DNA of 64,000 bases from Bos javanicus (taxonomy: Eukaryota > Chordata > Mammalia > Artiodactyla > Bovidae), in NCBI RefSeq assembly GCF_032452875.1, contig NC_083881.1, forward strand, positions 65,293,689-65,357,688, written 5' to 3'. This document shows positions 24,063 through 36,696 of the stretch, piece by piece (the first letter of the stretch is position 1; each line of letters starts with the position of its first letter). The position numbers were made by a program, and so were the translations under genes. The notes below the pieces were generated by a model. It was not told where the DNA came from. It saw only the letters and a list, made by a program, of their open reading frames with translations, and did no database searches.

Positions 24063-24654
24063 TTTTAAATAATGACTAATGAGGAAATTACCAAATTACC
24101 AGTAACATTATAAAGTCTGTTTTCAAGGGAATAAAAATGGAAACAATTGCTGGTAGACTATCAAACTAGAGAACAAAACCTTTAGAAAATTTATTCCTAA
24201 CTAACAATAATTCCTTGGTAAATATCACGCTCAAATCTACCTAGTCAGTGATTTTAAGTTAGCAACTATCCATACACTATGGCCATGGCAATCTTCAAAA
24301 CAATAAACTATATTTTAGTCCATTCTATTTCTGAGTACATCCTGGCAACCTCTAATTAATTCAGCATTTAATTTTGTTTTCTTCTTTTGGATTTAAGTTT
24401 TTAACATGTATAAAGAATATGTACATGTATGAAAATAGTAAGGTTTTATTAAGGAAATAAATTTTAAATTTTTTAGCTGAAAAAAATACAAACTTACCAC
24501 ATTATTTCATGTTATACAGTATATAAATGATTTAGTTACTATTATGTACATATACACAAATTAAAGAAATTATCAAAATAGGAAAGAAATTATCATAAGA
24601 AGAAATGAAAGAAACCCTCTAGTTGCTTTCTTCCCTCTCTTTATAATAATTATA

Positions 24655-24862
24655 ATTCACTGAGTATTTGCTATTAGACACTACACTAAATCTTTTGCAG
24701 TCATTCTTTCTTATAATATTTATATGGCTCTGTTTAAAAGCTGTGGAATGAAGGCACAATAAGGGTAAATAATTTGTCTTGTCAGACAGTTTATAAAGAG
24801 CAGAGCTATAATTCAAACTCTGAAAACCTTACTCCAGAGCACATGTTCTTCTCCATTACGCT
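24655..24862 (+). mobile_element. MIR SINE
   Basis: A diverged MIR running from ACTGAGTATTTGCTATTAGACACTA through the GGTAAATAATTTGTC core to CTCCATTACGCT, the usual MIR 3' area. Confidence 0.7.
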
Positions 24863-25619
24863 GTAAAAATCACTTTATGCTAAAGTAATCATATTTCAAG
24901 GATATTCTAGAAAACATTTCTGTGAAAGTGAAAAGGATTAAGTTTTGAAAAATACTTTCCTAAACACTAATAAGAACTATCTTAAAAACATACAAAATGA
25001 ATTCTACTTCTGGTATTTTTAGATAATGTGCTACAATCCAATCTATAAAATGAGGGTAATAATTATGCTGACCTAACAAGCACTGTAGAAAAAGACTCTG
25101 CATTAGTTTCAAAATGTGAATATTTGCATATCCTCCTAACAAACCCACTCCTAAGTACTATGTATGTCCTAAAGAAATGCTTACATGCATGGATAATGTT
25201 TTCAAGATTCATTCATGTTTTACCATACATGAAGACTTCATTCTTTCTTAACTACTCTGTTTTAATCCTTTAACTTCTGAAGTAGATACTGCTTCCCCTT
25301 TTAGAGGCATTGACAATATCTCAGAAACAAGCTTGTGTTTTTGCATATGCTCTTATTTATGCCTTACAACAGAGCTGTAATATCAGGATTATTTTTCATT
25401 TTTAAAATGTGAAGGCCAAACCCTAAAGAACACACTGCATTTCAGTTCTTCTAGTTCCTATTTTACGCCTTAACAAGGCAAGTTAGGAAACCCTGAGACT
25501 CAATTTCACTTTGCTTTCTTGTTACTAGGACTTAAATAAATGAATATACTACTAACAAATGAGAAAGGGTATCACTTTATGGAACTGTAATGAGAATCTG
25601 AGAAAATGAATTAAAATAA

Positions 25620-25800
25620 TAATAACAGCAGCTCACTTTCTGAGCACTTACTATGTAACAAATACTTTTATGCTATGGTATGTATTTGAGGAAAATAAGA
25701 AACCACAAAGTAACTCACACAAGATCACACATCTCTATGAAGTTGGGAGAGTCAAGATTCAAACTCAGGTAGTCTAACTTTAGTGCCAGCGCCTTTAGCA
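25620..25800 (+). mobile_element. MIR SINE
   Basis: A diverged MIR: TGAGCACTTACTATGTAACA, AGTAACTCACACAAGATCAC and GATTCAAACTCAGGTAGTCT are in the standard MIR order. Confidence 0.75.
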
Positions 25801-26563
25801 ATTATGTACAATAGCAAATCACAGACACAAGGCGTTCACAATAGTCTCCTTACTGTATTTTCCAAAAATACCCACTCCCTACACTATCAGAACATGTATC
25901 AAAGTGTTGTGACTTATTTAACTATTATGTCTTCTAGCAAAACAGCAGCACTTTTTTCACAGCTGTATTTTCAAGGCTTCTCAACATGCCTACCTTCCAT
26001 GTTGAAAATATATAAAATAATAAAAAGTATTTGGTAGTTATTAAAAATATATTATTATTAAATAGTTATTTTAATATAAGCAGAAGGAAAATGCAGCACA
26101 TAATAAAGGAGGCTTTGTGATGTTCCAAACACCCCAAATATGCTCTGCAGTATACAAATCTAAAACATACATCAGATACACAGTTTTGCCATTACTGAAC
26201 TATGTAAAAGCAACACATTCCTTTTCCTCTTTTAAAACCATTCAAAATTTTAATTATTATTCAATTTTTATTCCTTCAACCCACCGTACTGTAAAATATG
26301 ACATTAACATTTGAAACAAGCATGAGATAAGAATAAAAATTAAGAGTATTAGAAAACAAGTCAGATTTCTTAATCTGAAGGTCTAATAATCTCCTATAAT
26401 TGTATGCTAAATTTAATATATGTACATTTTTTTCAGGATGAAGATATAAAGCTTTCAGTAGACTTAGCAAAGAGGCTGGTGGACCAAAAAAGGTTTAGAA
26501 TCCAAGATAAATGTTTCAACAGAAGAAAAAGAAAAACGTCAACTAATCTTGACATTTACTCAC

Positions 26564-26731
26564 CAGAAATATCCATGAATGCACGATCCCACAATTCACC
26601 TACTGTATAGCATTCTGCGGATGTGATGTTGACTGAAAGGACAATATCATCTTCAACATATTTTAGTATCAGATTATTTATAACAATATTTACATTATTT
26701 ACAACTCGTCTGATCAGACTCTGTACATAGC
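26564..26731 (-). CDS. VPS13B: VPS13B coding exon (168 bp)
   Basis: This internal exon completes a Gly codon, encodes 55 codons beginning Tyr-Val-Gln-Ser-Leu-Ile-Arg-Arg and ends in Met-Asp-Ile-Ser plus G. The acceptor lies after a T/C-rich tract (AG at 26732-26733). The donor is close to consensus, G followed by GTGAGT (GT at 26562-26563). Alternating hydrophobic residues (Val-Asn-Ile-Val-Ile, Leu-Ile-Leu) fit the beta-strand-rich lipid-binding groove of the VPS13 N-terminal region. The peptide matches remembered mammalian VPS13B without an obvious change. Both exon ends are in the same phase (1-1), so skipping would remove 56 residues in frame. By human numbering I believe this is exon 5. 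Confidence 0.97.
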
Positions 26732-27479
26732 CTATAAAATAAGGGGAAAAATATTCCAATTAAATGTTAAATCAATAATTATCCTTAAAATATTACTGAA
26801 CTTAATGTACATGAACAATGAGAGTATCATTTTGCATCTTTTGCAAAGATGAAACCAACATTCAGATAGGGAAACAGGCTTGCCAAAGAGTTAGTAAGTA
26901 CCAGATCCTTCTCAACAAACACCCCTGCAAAGAAGTTCTGTATCATGAAGTTTCATGTACTAGAGAAATCATAGAAGCCACACCTTTTTAACAACATAAT
27001 ACTAGGTCTCATTCAAAGGCCATGTAATCTACAAGTACGTTGATTTCTGCCCGTTTTATAAACATTTTCTCAAATGAAACAATGTTACTGTACACTGATT
27101 ATACAATATATAAAAAGAAAAGCTTCTTTAAAGTTATTTTTTCAGCTACCATCTTCTCTTCCTACTTTTAAATAGCTATTAAAATACTCAAAAATTAAGG
27201 CTTGAGAAAGGAAGATAAAATGAATTTGACTACTTCGACTTAATATTGTATAATAGTGAAATGGGAAAGGGAGAATATGACTGAGGAAGAAAATACAAAA
27301 AGTACTAAAAGAAAGAAAGGGAAAGAACACAAAGATGAAGACAAAAGAGAAAAGTAGGGAAAGAAAGAGAATAGATAAAAGCGTAACAGGAATTCATAAT
27401 ATAAGAAGTTTTTCACATAATAAGCATATACAGATATATTACTGAGGAATTTAATAGAAAATATAAATAAAACTAAGCA

Positions 27480-27746
27480 TGCTGCTGCTAAGTCGCTTCA
27501 GTCATGTCCGACTCTGTGCGACCCCACAGACTGCAGCCCTCTAGGCTCCTCTGTCCCTGGGATTCTCCAGGCAAGAACATTGGAGTGGGTTGCCATTTCC
27601 TTTTCCAATGCATGAAACTGAAAAGTGAAAGTGAAGTCGCTCAGTCATGCCCAACTCTTAGCGACCCCATGGACTGGAGCCTACCAGACTCCTCCGTCCA
27701 TGGGATTTTCCAGGCAAGAGTACTGGAGTGGGGTGCCATTGCCTTC
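27480..27746 (-). mobile_element. Bov-A2 SINE (dimeric)
   Basis: A two-unit Bov-A2 in reverse orientation. It starts with the complement of the CAG-repeat tail (GCTGCTGCTAAGTCGCTTCAG) and ends with GGTGCCATTGCCTTC. The linker AAAGTGAAAGTGAAGTCGCT separates the two units. Confidence 0.94.
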
Positions 27747-28612
27747 ATAAATAGCATTTAAAAAGACAGAAGAAAAAGATTAAAAACTATTAAAATGTAT
27801 TTTCCACTATAAAATCTATATAAAAACTAATTTAAAATTTAGCTATTTACTTAAATAACTATCTGCTTATATTCTTTAAACCACAAGTTTACTGGACAAA
27901 ACAGAATCAACTTCTGTTAGCAGCTGACATTAACACCTACACTGAAGCCTGCTCCAAGTTAAAGTTATTCAACCATAACATGCTTGCAAAAACCAATTCC
28001 TTCACTCACTCCCAATGGATACAAATAGAAAAGAAATGTACAATGACTAAATTCAAGTTTTTCTCATATTAGCAGCTTTTAAAGTGCCAATTATCATATG
28101 CCATAAAATTAACACACAAAATATCAGTAAGATTAAGGTTTCAGATATTATCATACCAGGGAAGATAGATGCTAAAATGATACATAAATTAAGCTTCAAA
28201 AGTAAATTTTAAGTATCAAAATGCTCACCCTTAAAAAGTTTATTTCCCTCACGCTATCACTATTAAATACAGATGTTAAAAATAAACAGCTTCTGAGAAG
28301 TCAAGAAGCATGACTAATACTGATTTTCCTATTTCTGAAAACCTGTCATGAATAAAGAATTCATAAAAACCACTTAAGAGTTCATGAGTTTTTATTGTGG
28401 GGGGAGAAAGAAAAAGGAGGGAGGGGCAGTGACTCTCAGAAAACATACAATGCAAAATAATGACAGAAACATAATACTAAATGTACTGTAACTGTTGGAA
28501 AAACTGATGGATTTTTCACCTACATTTCAATACCTTCTCTCAGTTTCCCATTATACAAGCTGAGATGAATAAGCCAATTCACCACAGTAAAATAACCAAA
28601 TATTTAAAAAGA

Positions 28613-28828
28613 GGGCTTCCCTGATTGCTTAGATGGTTAAAAAACCCACCTGCAATGGTGGAGACCCAGGTTTGAGCTCTGGGTCAGGAAGATCCCCTGT
28701 AGAAGGGAATGGCTACTACCCACTCCAGTATTCTTGCCTGGAAAATTCCATGAACAGAGGAGCCTGGTGGGCTACCGTCCATGGGGTCGCAATAGAGTCA
28801 GACACAACTTAGTGACTAAAAACAAAAA
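28613..28828 (+). mobile_element. Bov-tA SINE
   Basis: A sense Bov-tA from GGGCTTCCCTGATTGCTTAG to CAGACACAACTTAGTGACTA, moderately diverged. Confidence 0.92.
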
Positions 28829-29782
28829 AGCTTGTTTTACAAACCAGTTTTACAAACAGAAAGTATTTGCCCTAACATGGTCACTAGGAAACCAACTTGC
28901 TCAAAAACAGAAATTCCATGGTTGATGACTTGGTTACAGTACCTAAAAACTTCCTGATCAAGTTTTTGGTGTAAAATTTAGCTGGGGTTACTGAAGCATC
29001 ATATAGGCAACTTATGCTCAAATAATTAAAGGAAAAGTAAGTTCTCTGTAATGTTCTTGCCTTTTTTGGAAGGCTGAAATTATTTCAAAATAAAACTTTT
29101 TTAGAAGGTTACGAATAAGAATTCCTACTGGTAATACAATAGAGAAGTTCAATAATAATTTTTAAAAATCTATCAGCTTTGGTAAGTAAAAGATAACTTA
29201 GGGCAGCTACTGTAGGAGCTAAGGAAAATAGCAATGAGTTGAAGATACTTATCAGTATTATTATTCAAGATAGTTACAGAAGTTATAAACAACTAAATTA
29301 GGGTACAAAAGAGAAATCAGTGTAAGTACTGACAAGAAGAACACAAAATTATCAGTACATGAAGATGACTGTTTTTTATATAGAAAATCCAAAAGATGTA
29401 ACTGAAAAATACTGAGTATCGATCAGCTAACAAAATGTAAAAGTTAGCTTTTCTACATCACAAAACGACAGGAGAATAACATGGTAAAAAAATTGATAAT
29501 TCCACTTAGTAATAAAAAATAAATAGCATTTTCCATCTATAAAAGATTCAAAGAAATACAATAGTAAAAAACAGCATTGGACCAAAAATGTGCTTGGAAG
29601 AAAAAACTGTGACATTTTTCACAGAGAATAATTTGGTCATACATGTCAAAACCTTATAATTATTCACAAATTTTGATGCTATAGACTAAACAGAGGTATG
29701 TGCAAAGATTTACATGCCAGTATGTTTATCAGAGAATTTTACAAAACTGAAAATGAAAAATAACCCAAAAAACTAACAAAAG

Positions 29783-29878
29783 GGTTCAGGATGGGGAACA
29801 CATGTATACCTGTGGTGGATTCATTTTGATATTTGGCAAAACTAATACAATTATGTAAAGTTTAAAAATAAAAAAAAA
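29783..29878 (+). mobile_element. Short L1 (bovine type) 3' tail
   Basis: GGTTCAGGATGGGGAACAC through GGCAAAACTAATACAATTAT to an A-rich tail, followed by an eight- to nine-base G run. It is a 5'-truncated insertion. Confidence 0.87.
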
Positions 29879-29952
29879 GGGGGGGGACTGATTAAACAAA
29901 CTGTGGAACACAATAAAATACATGCTAATGATTAAAATAACAATGTGAAAAA

Positions 29953-30085
29953 GGGAACTTCCCTGGTGATCCAGTGGCTAGCACTCTGTGCTCCCAATGC
30001 AGGAGACCAGGGTTCAGTCCCTGGTCTGGGGAACTAGATCCTGCATGTCACAACTAAGACCCGGTGCAGCTAAATTTTTTTGTTT
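29953..30085 (+). mobile_element. CHR-2-type SINE
   Basis: A cetartiodactyl tRNA-derived SINE: GGGAACTTCCCTGGTGATCC, TGCAGGAGACCAGGGTTCAG and ACCCGGTGCAGCTAAATTTT. It is flanked by a perfect 11-bp direct repeat AATGTGAAAAA at 29942-29952 and 30086-30096. Confidence 0.88.
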
Positions 30086-30429
30086 AATGTGAAAAAATTA
30101 ATGTCCTTGAAACATGTTCCTAACATTAAAAAATGCAAATTACAAAAGAAAATGTATAAGTGTATGTGTATATGCAGCACGCACACACAGAAAAAACGTC
30201 TTCAAAGGTTGTACATCAAAATGTTAACAGGTTCCAGTTCTAAGTAACATAAAAGTAAGCATATTCCATTCTTTCTCACTGAAATAGCCACAAAACCTAG
30301 AAAGAAAGTATGGAGCATTTATTTCAGGACACTGAAAAGCAAACAACTAGCGTGAGAGGGGAAATAGAAAAATGAAAATCAGAGCTTACAAAGAAAAAAC
30401 AAATAATAAAACTGTAGCAATCAATTCAA

Positions 30430-30960
30430 ACATATCAGTAGTTATTCTAATTTAACTGTATTGTGGCCAGAGAGAATGATCTTTATGATAATGAATCTCT
30501 GAAATTTTTCAAGACCTTTTTAACCAAGTCTTTTTCAGTGGCTATAGATACCAAATGTGTATATCAAAAAAATGTACACTGTCTTATCTGCTGGGAACAG
30601 AGTTTTACGTTTCTATAAAATAATCCTGTCAATTCTGGTATTTAAAGATCCAGTTTGGGGATTTTTTTGGGGGAGAAGGTCTGCTTGATCTACCACATTT
30701 CAAAGGTAGGTTGTTAAGTACATAAAAAGTCATCATATATTGTTTGGAGAACTGTACCTTTTAATATAACTCAGCATCTGGCCATCAATGTTTTTGCATT
30801 AAGTTTTATTTTGGCTGATTTTATTTTTGGATACTACTTGTCCACTAAGCCATTTCCCACCCTTTCACTTTCAATCTTTCTTACCTCTCCATTTTACCTT
30901 TGTGTGTCAGAGGACACACATACCTGGACATAATTGCTCCTTCCTTTTAATATCCCAAAA
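30430..30960 (-). mobile_element. Old L1 ORF2 fragment
   Basis: On the plus strand this is the complement of an L1 ORF2 segment (GTATTGTGGCCAGAGAGAAT, AAGTCATCATATATTGTTTG, CCACCCTTTCACTTTCAATC). It is strongly diverged. Confidence 0.65.
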
Positions 30961-31561
30961 GCATTAATTGCGCTTCCTTACTTCTTTGCTCTGGTTTCAC
31001 ACTGTAGTTAGTAGTCTACAATATCTCCTATACAAAGCCATTAATTCTGAGGGCAAAGATAGCCTTCAACTAGTTGCTTCAGCATACAGCATACAGATTT
31101 AGGGAACTGAACAGCCTGCCTCCACTAAGCAATATTTTGAAATTCAATGTAGTCAGAATGAAGTAAAAGCTCTCCAGTTATCACTTTTTTCTGTTATGAA
31201 CAAAACATAAATGTTAGATATGGTAAAGGTTATTGACAAAATCATAATGTCCTTTTCAGTATATTAAAGAGAAAGAACACCTGTATGGCAGAAATGGCTA
31301 GCTACCCATCAATATTTGTGCTTCCCCTTTCAGAATACAGAACTGTTACTGAGATATGACTATAAGACATATATAACATCAATAAAAATAATTTTCCTCA
31401 ATGAAATTTGAGAAGAATATACATCACTTTCAACCTGGGGATAGCAAGAAGTGGACAGGTCTTCTCCAGAGCATCCTCTTGAAAAAGCTGAAAACAGTAC
31501 AATTCAAAACCTAGGTAGCACACAGCAGAGCCTCTGGATAAAGGGAGTCTGGGCTTCTGAT

Positions 31562-31659
31562 CGGAGAAGGCGATGGCACCCCACTCCAGTACTCTTGCCT
31601 GGAAAATCCCATGGACGGAGGAGCCTGGTAGGCTGCAGTCCATGGGGTCGCTAAGAGTC
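31562..31659 (+). mobile_element. Partial Bov-A2 SINE with perfect target-site duplication
   Basis: It starts at the Bov-A2 5' end (CGGAGAAGGCGATGGCACCC) and stops abruptly after the first 98 bp (GTCGCTAAGAGTC), with no linker, second unit, CAG tail or A-tail. It is flanked by the perfect direct repeat GGGCTTCTGAT at 31551-31561 and 31660-31670. Confidence 0.9.
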
Positions 31660-32261
31660 GGGCTTCTGATACACTGACTTTAACTGGTACATAAAGAAAA
31701 CATAACATTTTTGTCATGATAATCCCCTGAAATTTATGTTAATATGTCCTCCAGTTAACATTAACTTAACTTACACAATTAGTCACTTAAGTTTTCCCTG
31801 AAAATGTTAATAAAAAAATGTTACAATAATATAAGCATAAAAATAGAAAATGTAAAATAAGCTATGCATTTCTTTTTCATTTACAACAAGGTATTCCTTA
31901 AATGTTCCAGAAAGGCACAGTGATGAGAGTTTAAACTGCTGAGCTTCTGCAAGTAGTTAAGAAATGATTGTGCTATCTTCTAGAATAATACATTTCCATT
32001 TTTGGTTCAAGTTCTTGAACAGTTAATACATTAAAAATATTCTTAAATTATTTGATATATTTTCCAGCTATTATTAAACTCCCTACAAGAGATTATTCTT
32101 CAGAAAACCAAGCCCTAACCAGCCTAAGGTGACAAGCATTAAGCAAGCAAACACAGACACACAACACAGCTTCCATTTCATATTCAGTATTTTCTGCAGA
32201 AGACAAAACCTTGATTAAATGACTGCTAATTTAACAAGGTACACCTCCCGTATACCACAGG

Positions 32262-32458
32262 TGTGTGCATGTCATGTCCGACTCTGCGACCCCATGGACT
32301 GCAACCCGCCAGTCTCCTCTGTCCATGGGATCTTCCAGGCAAGAATACTAGAGTGAGTTGCCATTTCCTTCTCTAAAGGATCTTCCTGATTCGGGAATCA
32401 AACCCACTTCTCCTGTATTAGCAGGCAGATTCTTTACCACTGAGCCACCTAGGAAGCC
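32262..32458 (-). mobile_element. Bov-tA SINE
   Basis: A reverse Bov-tA ending at the right with GAGCCACCTAGGAAGCC. It is flanked by the direct repeat GTATACCACA (32250-32259 and 32459-32468). Confidence 0.93.
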
Positions 32459-32563
32459 GTATACCACAAGTATTACAAATTATAATAAGGTATTTGTCAT
32501 CTACATCAAAATACCTAAGTTGCCATTTTCTCATCCATAAAACAAAAGCTAGATCAGAGGCTT

Positions 32564-32830
32564 GCTGGTAAGTCAACTCAGTCATGTCCAACTCTGTGCG
32601 ACCCCATAGACAGCAGCCCATCAGGCTTCCCCGTCCCTGGGATTCTCCAGGCAAGAACACTGGAGTGGGTTGCCATTTCCTTCTCCAATGCATGAAAGTG
32701 AAAAGTGAAAGTGAAGTCGCTCAGTCGTGTCCGACTCTGTGCGACCCCATGGACTGCCGCCTATCACGCTCCTCCGTCTGTGGGATTTTCCAGGCAAGAG
32801 TACTGGAGTGGGGTGCCATTGCCTTCTCCG
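32564..32830 (-). mobile_element. Bov-A2 SINE (dimeric)
   Basis: A reverse dimeric Bov-A2 between perfect 13-bp direct repeats AGATCAGAGGCTT (32551-32563 and 32831-32843). Confidence 0.95.
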
Positions 32831-32916
32831 AGATCAGAGGCTTAGCTGGGGCCTATTGAAAGACTTCAGTGAGTATGTGAATATCCTAAAGTGACATGCA
32901 AATTTTAAATGTACAT

Positions 32917-33047
32917 GCTGCTGCTGCTAAGTCGCTTCAGTCGTGTCCGACTCTGTGCGACCCCATAGATGGCAGCCCAGCAGGCCCCAGCGTCCCTGGG
33001 ATTCTCCAGGCAAGAATACTGGAGTGGGTTGCCATTTCCTCCTCCAA
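32917..33047 (-). mobile_element. Bov-A2 SINE, single 3' unit
   Basis: The reverse 3' half of Bov-A2, with the CAG-repeat tail complement at 32917-32930. It lies between near-perfect 12-bp repeats TTAAATGTACAT and TTAAATGTGCAT (32905-32916 and 33048-33059). It is a typical 5'-truncated insertion. Confidence 0.93.
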
Positions 33048-33283
33048 TTAAATGTGCATACATGGGTCTATAACTATTTCAAAAGATTTTCAAAGGTCCA
33101 CATTCCAAAAAAGATAGCTAGCTAAACCAGAAACGTCTGAAGTAGCTTCTCCTTCTACATTTCAAGGACACTATGACCCTGATTATCAGAGTCTGAAAAC
33201 TCTGTGATTTTGTGCAGTTGAGTTTTTGTGCAATGCAATGAATACATAAATGGCTATTAAGAACCAGACATTGTATTAGATCA

Positions 33284-33480
33284 GGGGCTGACCAAATGAG
33301 GCCGTGCCATGTTTTTATTAAGTTTTATTGGAACACAGTCACAAACATTAGTTTATTTACAGTTTATGACTGATTTCACCAGTACATCAGAAAAGTGGAA
33401 TAGCTATAACAGAAAATATATGGCATGCAAAGCTTAAAATATTTAATAACTGGGTCTTCATAGAAAATATTTGCTAACCT
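33284..33480. mobile_element. Old hAT-type DNA transposon (MER-like)
   Basis: CAGGGGCTGACCAAATGAGG at the left, AAGTTTTATTGGAACACAGTCAC in the middle and GCAAAGCTTAAAATATTTAA near the right. This order matches a widespread mammalian hAT-Charlie family. Confidence 0.75.
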
Positions 33481-36145
33481 CCATGACAGATGATGAATAT
33501 CAAAGACATCTAGGTCACTTCAGACCCAGTGGGTATGATTTTTAATTTCTCTATACCCTAAATACCTGCACATGTATACATACATATACATATATATTCT
33601 GAGTAAAAAGGTAAGGAGAAAAGAAGAGACAATTATATGACAAAAGAAAAAGGAACTATGCACTGGAACACAAATTATCTGAGTTTCTTCACCAAATAAG
33701 TAGAAAAAATATTTAATGAAAAAATATTTAATCAGAAAAAACACATCAGTTAATTAAGAAGCCCTGAATAAATTAAAGGACAATACCCTTAAAGCCATTT
33801 TAGAGAAAATGTAGAGGCAGTGCATCAAAGGCTGGCTTCTTACAATGACCATCAACAAAGCCAAAGGCTGTACACTTTAGAAATCACAGGACTACAGAAT
33901 CAATTAGAAGTGATCCCATTTCTAAGCTAGATAAAGTGCAGAGACTACTGAGGAAAGCATGAATGAAGAAAGAAAGAAATGAAACATCCTTAAACTTTCC
34001 CTCTAAATAGGAACTGTCAATATATCTTCCTGAGTATCTTAGGCCCACAACTCAACCTGTTATTATTAGCAGTTATTGAAGTTTCTGGTCTATATATTAA
34101 CTGAAAGTAAATGTGAATGGTTCAAATCAGGCAGATTCAAACTCTTTTGACCTCTCTCCCAGCAAGAAGTATTACATCATAACCCAGAATAAGCACACAT
34201 ATGTGTAAGTCTCTTGAAATATGATTAACCTTTACTACATGCCACACACACTGAGGTTTTCTAGTCTATGCTATATATTTTTTAAATGCTTTCCATGGCC
34301 CACTAAACTGCTTTCACAATACACTCACTGGTCAGGATGCATAATCTCAAAAAGACTGTTCCAGATAACAAGATCAGAAATTGCAAAAAAAAATGAGATA
34401 TCAACTTGCTATTCCTTTCCTATTGGAGAGGTGCCCATCCTTCACGATACAAAACAATTATTGGCAACACCAAAACTTTTCTCAAAAAAGCAACTCTGAA
34501 TCTACATAAATGTTTGAATTCCAAAATTATAACCACAGATGCTGGAAGAATAACTTTGCCCAAGAAATTTTGAGAACAGGAATTCATTTCTACCATGAAA
34601 GAACTTTAATATAATTTCTAGACAGGATATTATTACAGAAATGAGTCCACAAATAACCATATGAGTTAATCTTTAAATAAAATGATTTACCATTATCCAA
34701 CCGGATTCTCAAATTATCCCTTTTCTTTCCTTTGGCAATATTAAGTTTAGCTGCTCTGCCTCCCAGTAACAGCCCAACAAGTTCAGTTACTTCCTAAAGC
34801 AACTCCTTTAACTGTGATTTATGTCAGCATGAAAAACGACTGAGTCCTCCTATTAGCTAAGGCAGAAAAGCACATTAACCCAAAAGCTATCCCAAGTAGT
34901 TCAGTAGAAAACAGCTCTGTTTTCTGACACTAAAAATAGGACATTTTATGCTACGTCTGTTTTTATGTTTTATACTTCTAAAAATAGATCAGTTCTCATC
35001 CTAAGTATCAGTGTAAATTCCAACACAGACTCTACAGAATCATTAAAAGTATGGGACCTGTTTCAAGTACATGTAAGTTAGCCCATAGAAGATTTTTATC
35101 AGTGAAATCAACAACTGACAAAAGCTTTAAATTTTTCTTAAACAAGTTCTTTCCTAAAAGAAAAAAAATGTCATGAGACTCAACAGTTAAACCTAAAACT
35201 GATTCTTTGCCAGAATACTGATGGAGAGAGTTCTATACAATGAGTTGGCTTCAGAAGTTTTACAGGGATATGTAGTCAGAAATTTGGAGGGACATAGGGG
35301 TTGCTCATTTAACAAATAAGAATAAGCTATAGCTTAATTTAATTTACAGTTTAATTAAATTCACCAGGGATTTCTCCCAAGGAGTTAATAATTAAGTAAA
35401 AAATTTATCAAGTGCTATAAACATCACACTACTCTAAGAAGAATTAGAAACATTCAGAAGTAAAATAACTTCTTTTAGCACTTTCTCCAGCCATAGCAAT
35501 TAATCTATTTATTCTAAAGCCAGAGGGAATAGTGAGACCTGTTAGGTAAAGTTCCTAAGAACACAAAGCATCAGTAATAACATCACAATAACACTAGTTA
35601 AATACGCTCAATTCAAATGTAATTTAGAACCTAAATTTGAGACAGGAGGGCTATGAAATGATGCAACTAATGCCAACCTCTTACAAGTAAAGTAGATGGT
35701 GCCAGAAGACAGTCAAAAAATAACTAGTTTGAATCCAGCAGAAAGCTTACAAAGCTTTGGGGCAGAAAACAAGTGTATACCAATGTCAGCTATACCTCAA
35801 AAAAAAAAAAAGTAACTGATAAATGAAAGAGAAGTGACTGATAACTGCTAACTGTAAAAAGGCAGCAATGCACCTTGGCCACAGAGCCATCATGTAACAC
35901 TCACTTTTTTGTTTTGGGGTTTTTTTTCCCTTCATTAAATATTTATCAAGAAACTGTTATTTGAAAGCCACTACTCTTCCAGACAAATAAAAATTTTAGG
36001 AACTGAAAAGAGAGATGGTCTCCCAGTTACAAAACTCTGTGATTCTGTTAGTGAATTTTACAGTTTTCAGAAACTGAGAACAACTTAGTGTCATTCCTTT
36101 GTTTATCAGGAAGCAAGAGGAATGAAGAAACTATACGTATTTATT

Positions 36146-36421
36146 GCTATTGCTATTGCTAAGTCACTTCAGTTATGTCCGACTCTGTGTGACCCCAGAG
36201 ACGGCAGCCCACCAGGCTCCCCCGTCCCTGGGATTCTCCAGACAAGAACACTGGAGTGGGTTGCCATTTCCTTCTCCAATGCATGAAAGTGAAAAGTGAA
36301 AGTGAAGTCACTCAGTCGTGTCCAACCCTCAGCGACCCCATGGACTGCAGCCTTCCAGGCTCCTCCAGCCATGGGATTTTCCAGGCAAGAGTACTGGAGT
36401 GGGGTGCCATTGCCTTCTCCG
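36146..36421 (-). mobile_element. Bov-A2 SINE (dimeric)
   Basis: A reverse dimeric Bov-A2 with its tail complement mutated from GCT units to TTGCTA units. It lies between 13-bp repeats with one mismatch (ATACGTATTTATT at 36133-36145 and ATAAGTATTTATT at 36422-36434). It is about 275 bp from the donor site of the 121-bp VPS13B exon. Confidence 0.94.
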
Positions 36422-36696
36422 ATAAGTATTTATTACTCAGAGGCAAATCATTGCTTGGAGAGGATGTAATAAAGAAACTTAAGGAATAATCTCAAGCAAA
36501 CGAGTACCAAACCTTGAATGATTCCAAAGCTCTCACAAATGTCTTTCAATCTGTTCTGACGTTATGCAGCAAATGTACATATACTTTAAATACTTTATGA
36601 CACTAAAAAATAGGGAAAATATATATTCTACAAAGGGCTACAACAATAATCAATAACAATCAAAATTTTGGTTTTATCAATCCCCTTAGAAGTTAC

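Larger units (their letters stand above)
23400..26563 (-). other. VPS13B: VPS13B intron between the 168-bp and 182-bp exons
   Basis: This is a 3.2-kb intron containing worn MIR fragments and one old hAT-type element. It has no ruminant-specific SINE or BovB insertion, unlike the larger introns here. Confidence 0.85.
26732..36696 (-). other. VPS13B: VPS13B intron between the 121-bp and 168-bp exons
   Basis: This is a 10-kb intron. It contains Bov-A2, Bov-tA, CHR-type and L1 elements, with a cluster of four SINEs between 31562 and 33047. Positions 26732-27479, 27747-28612, 28829-29782, 30961-31550 and 33481-36132 are AT-rich and otherwise unremarkable. A purine-rich run occupies about 27288-27380 and a G/A-rich run about 28396-28435. 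Confidence 0.85.
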
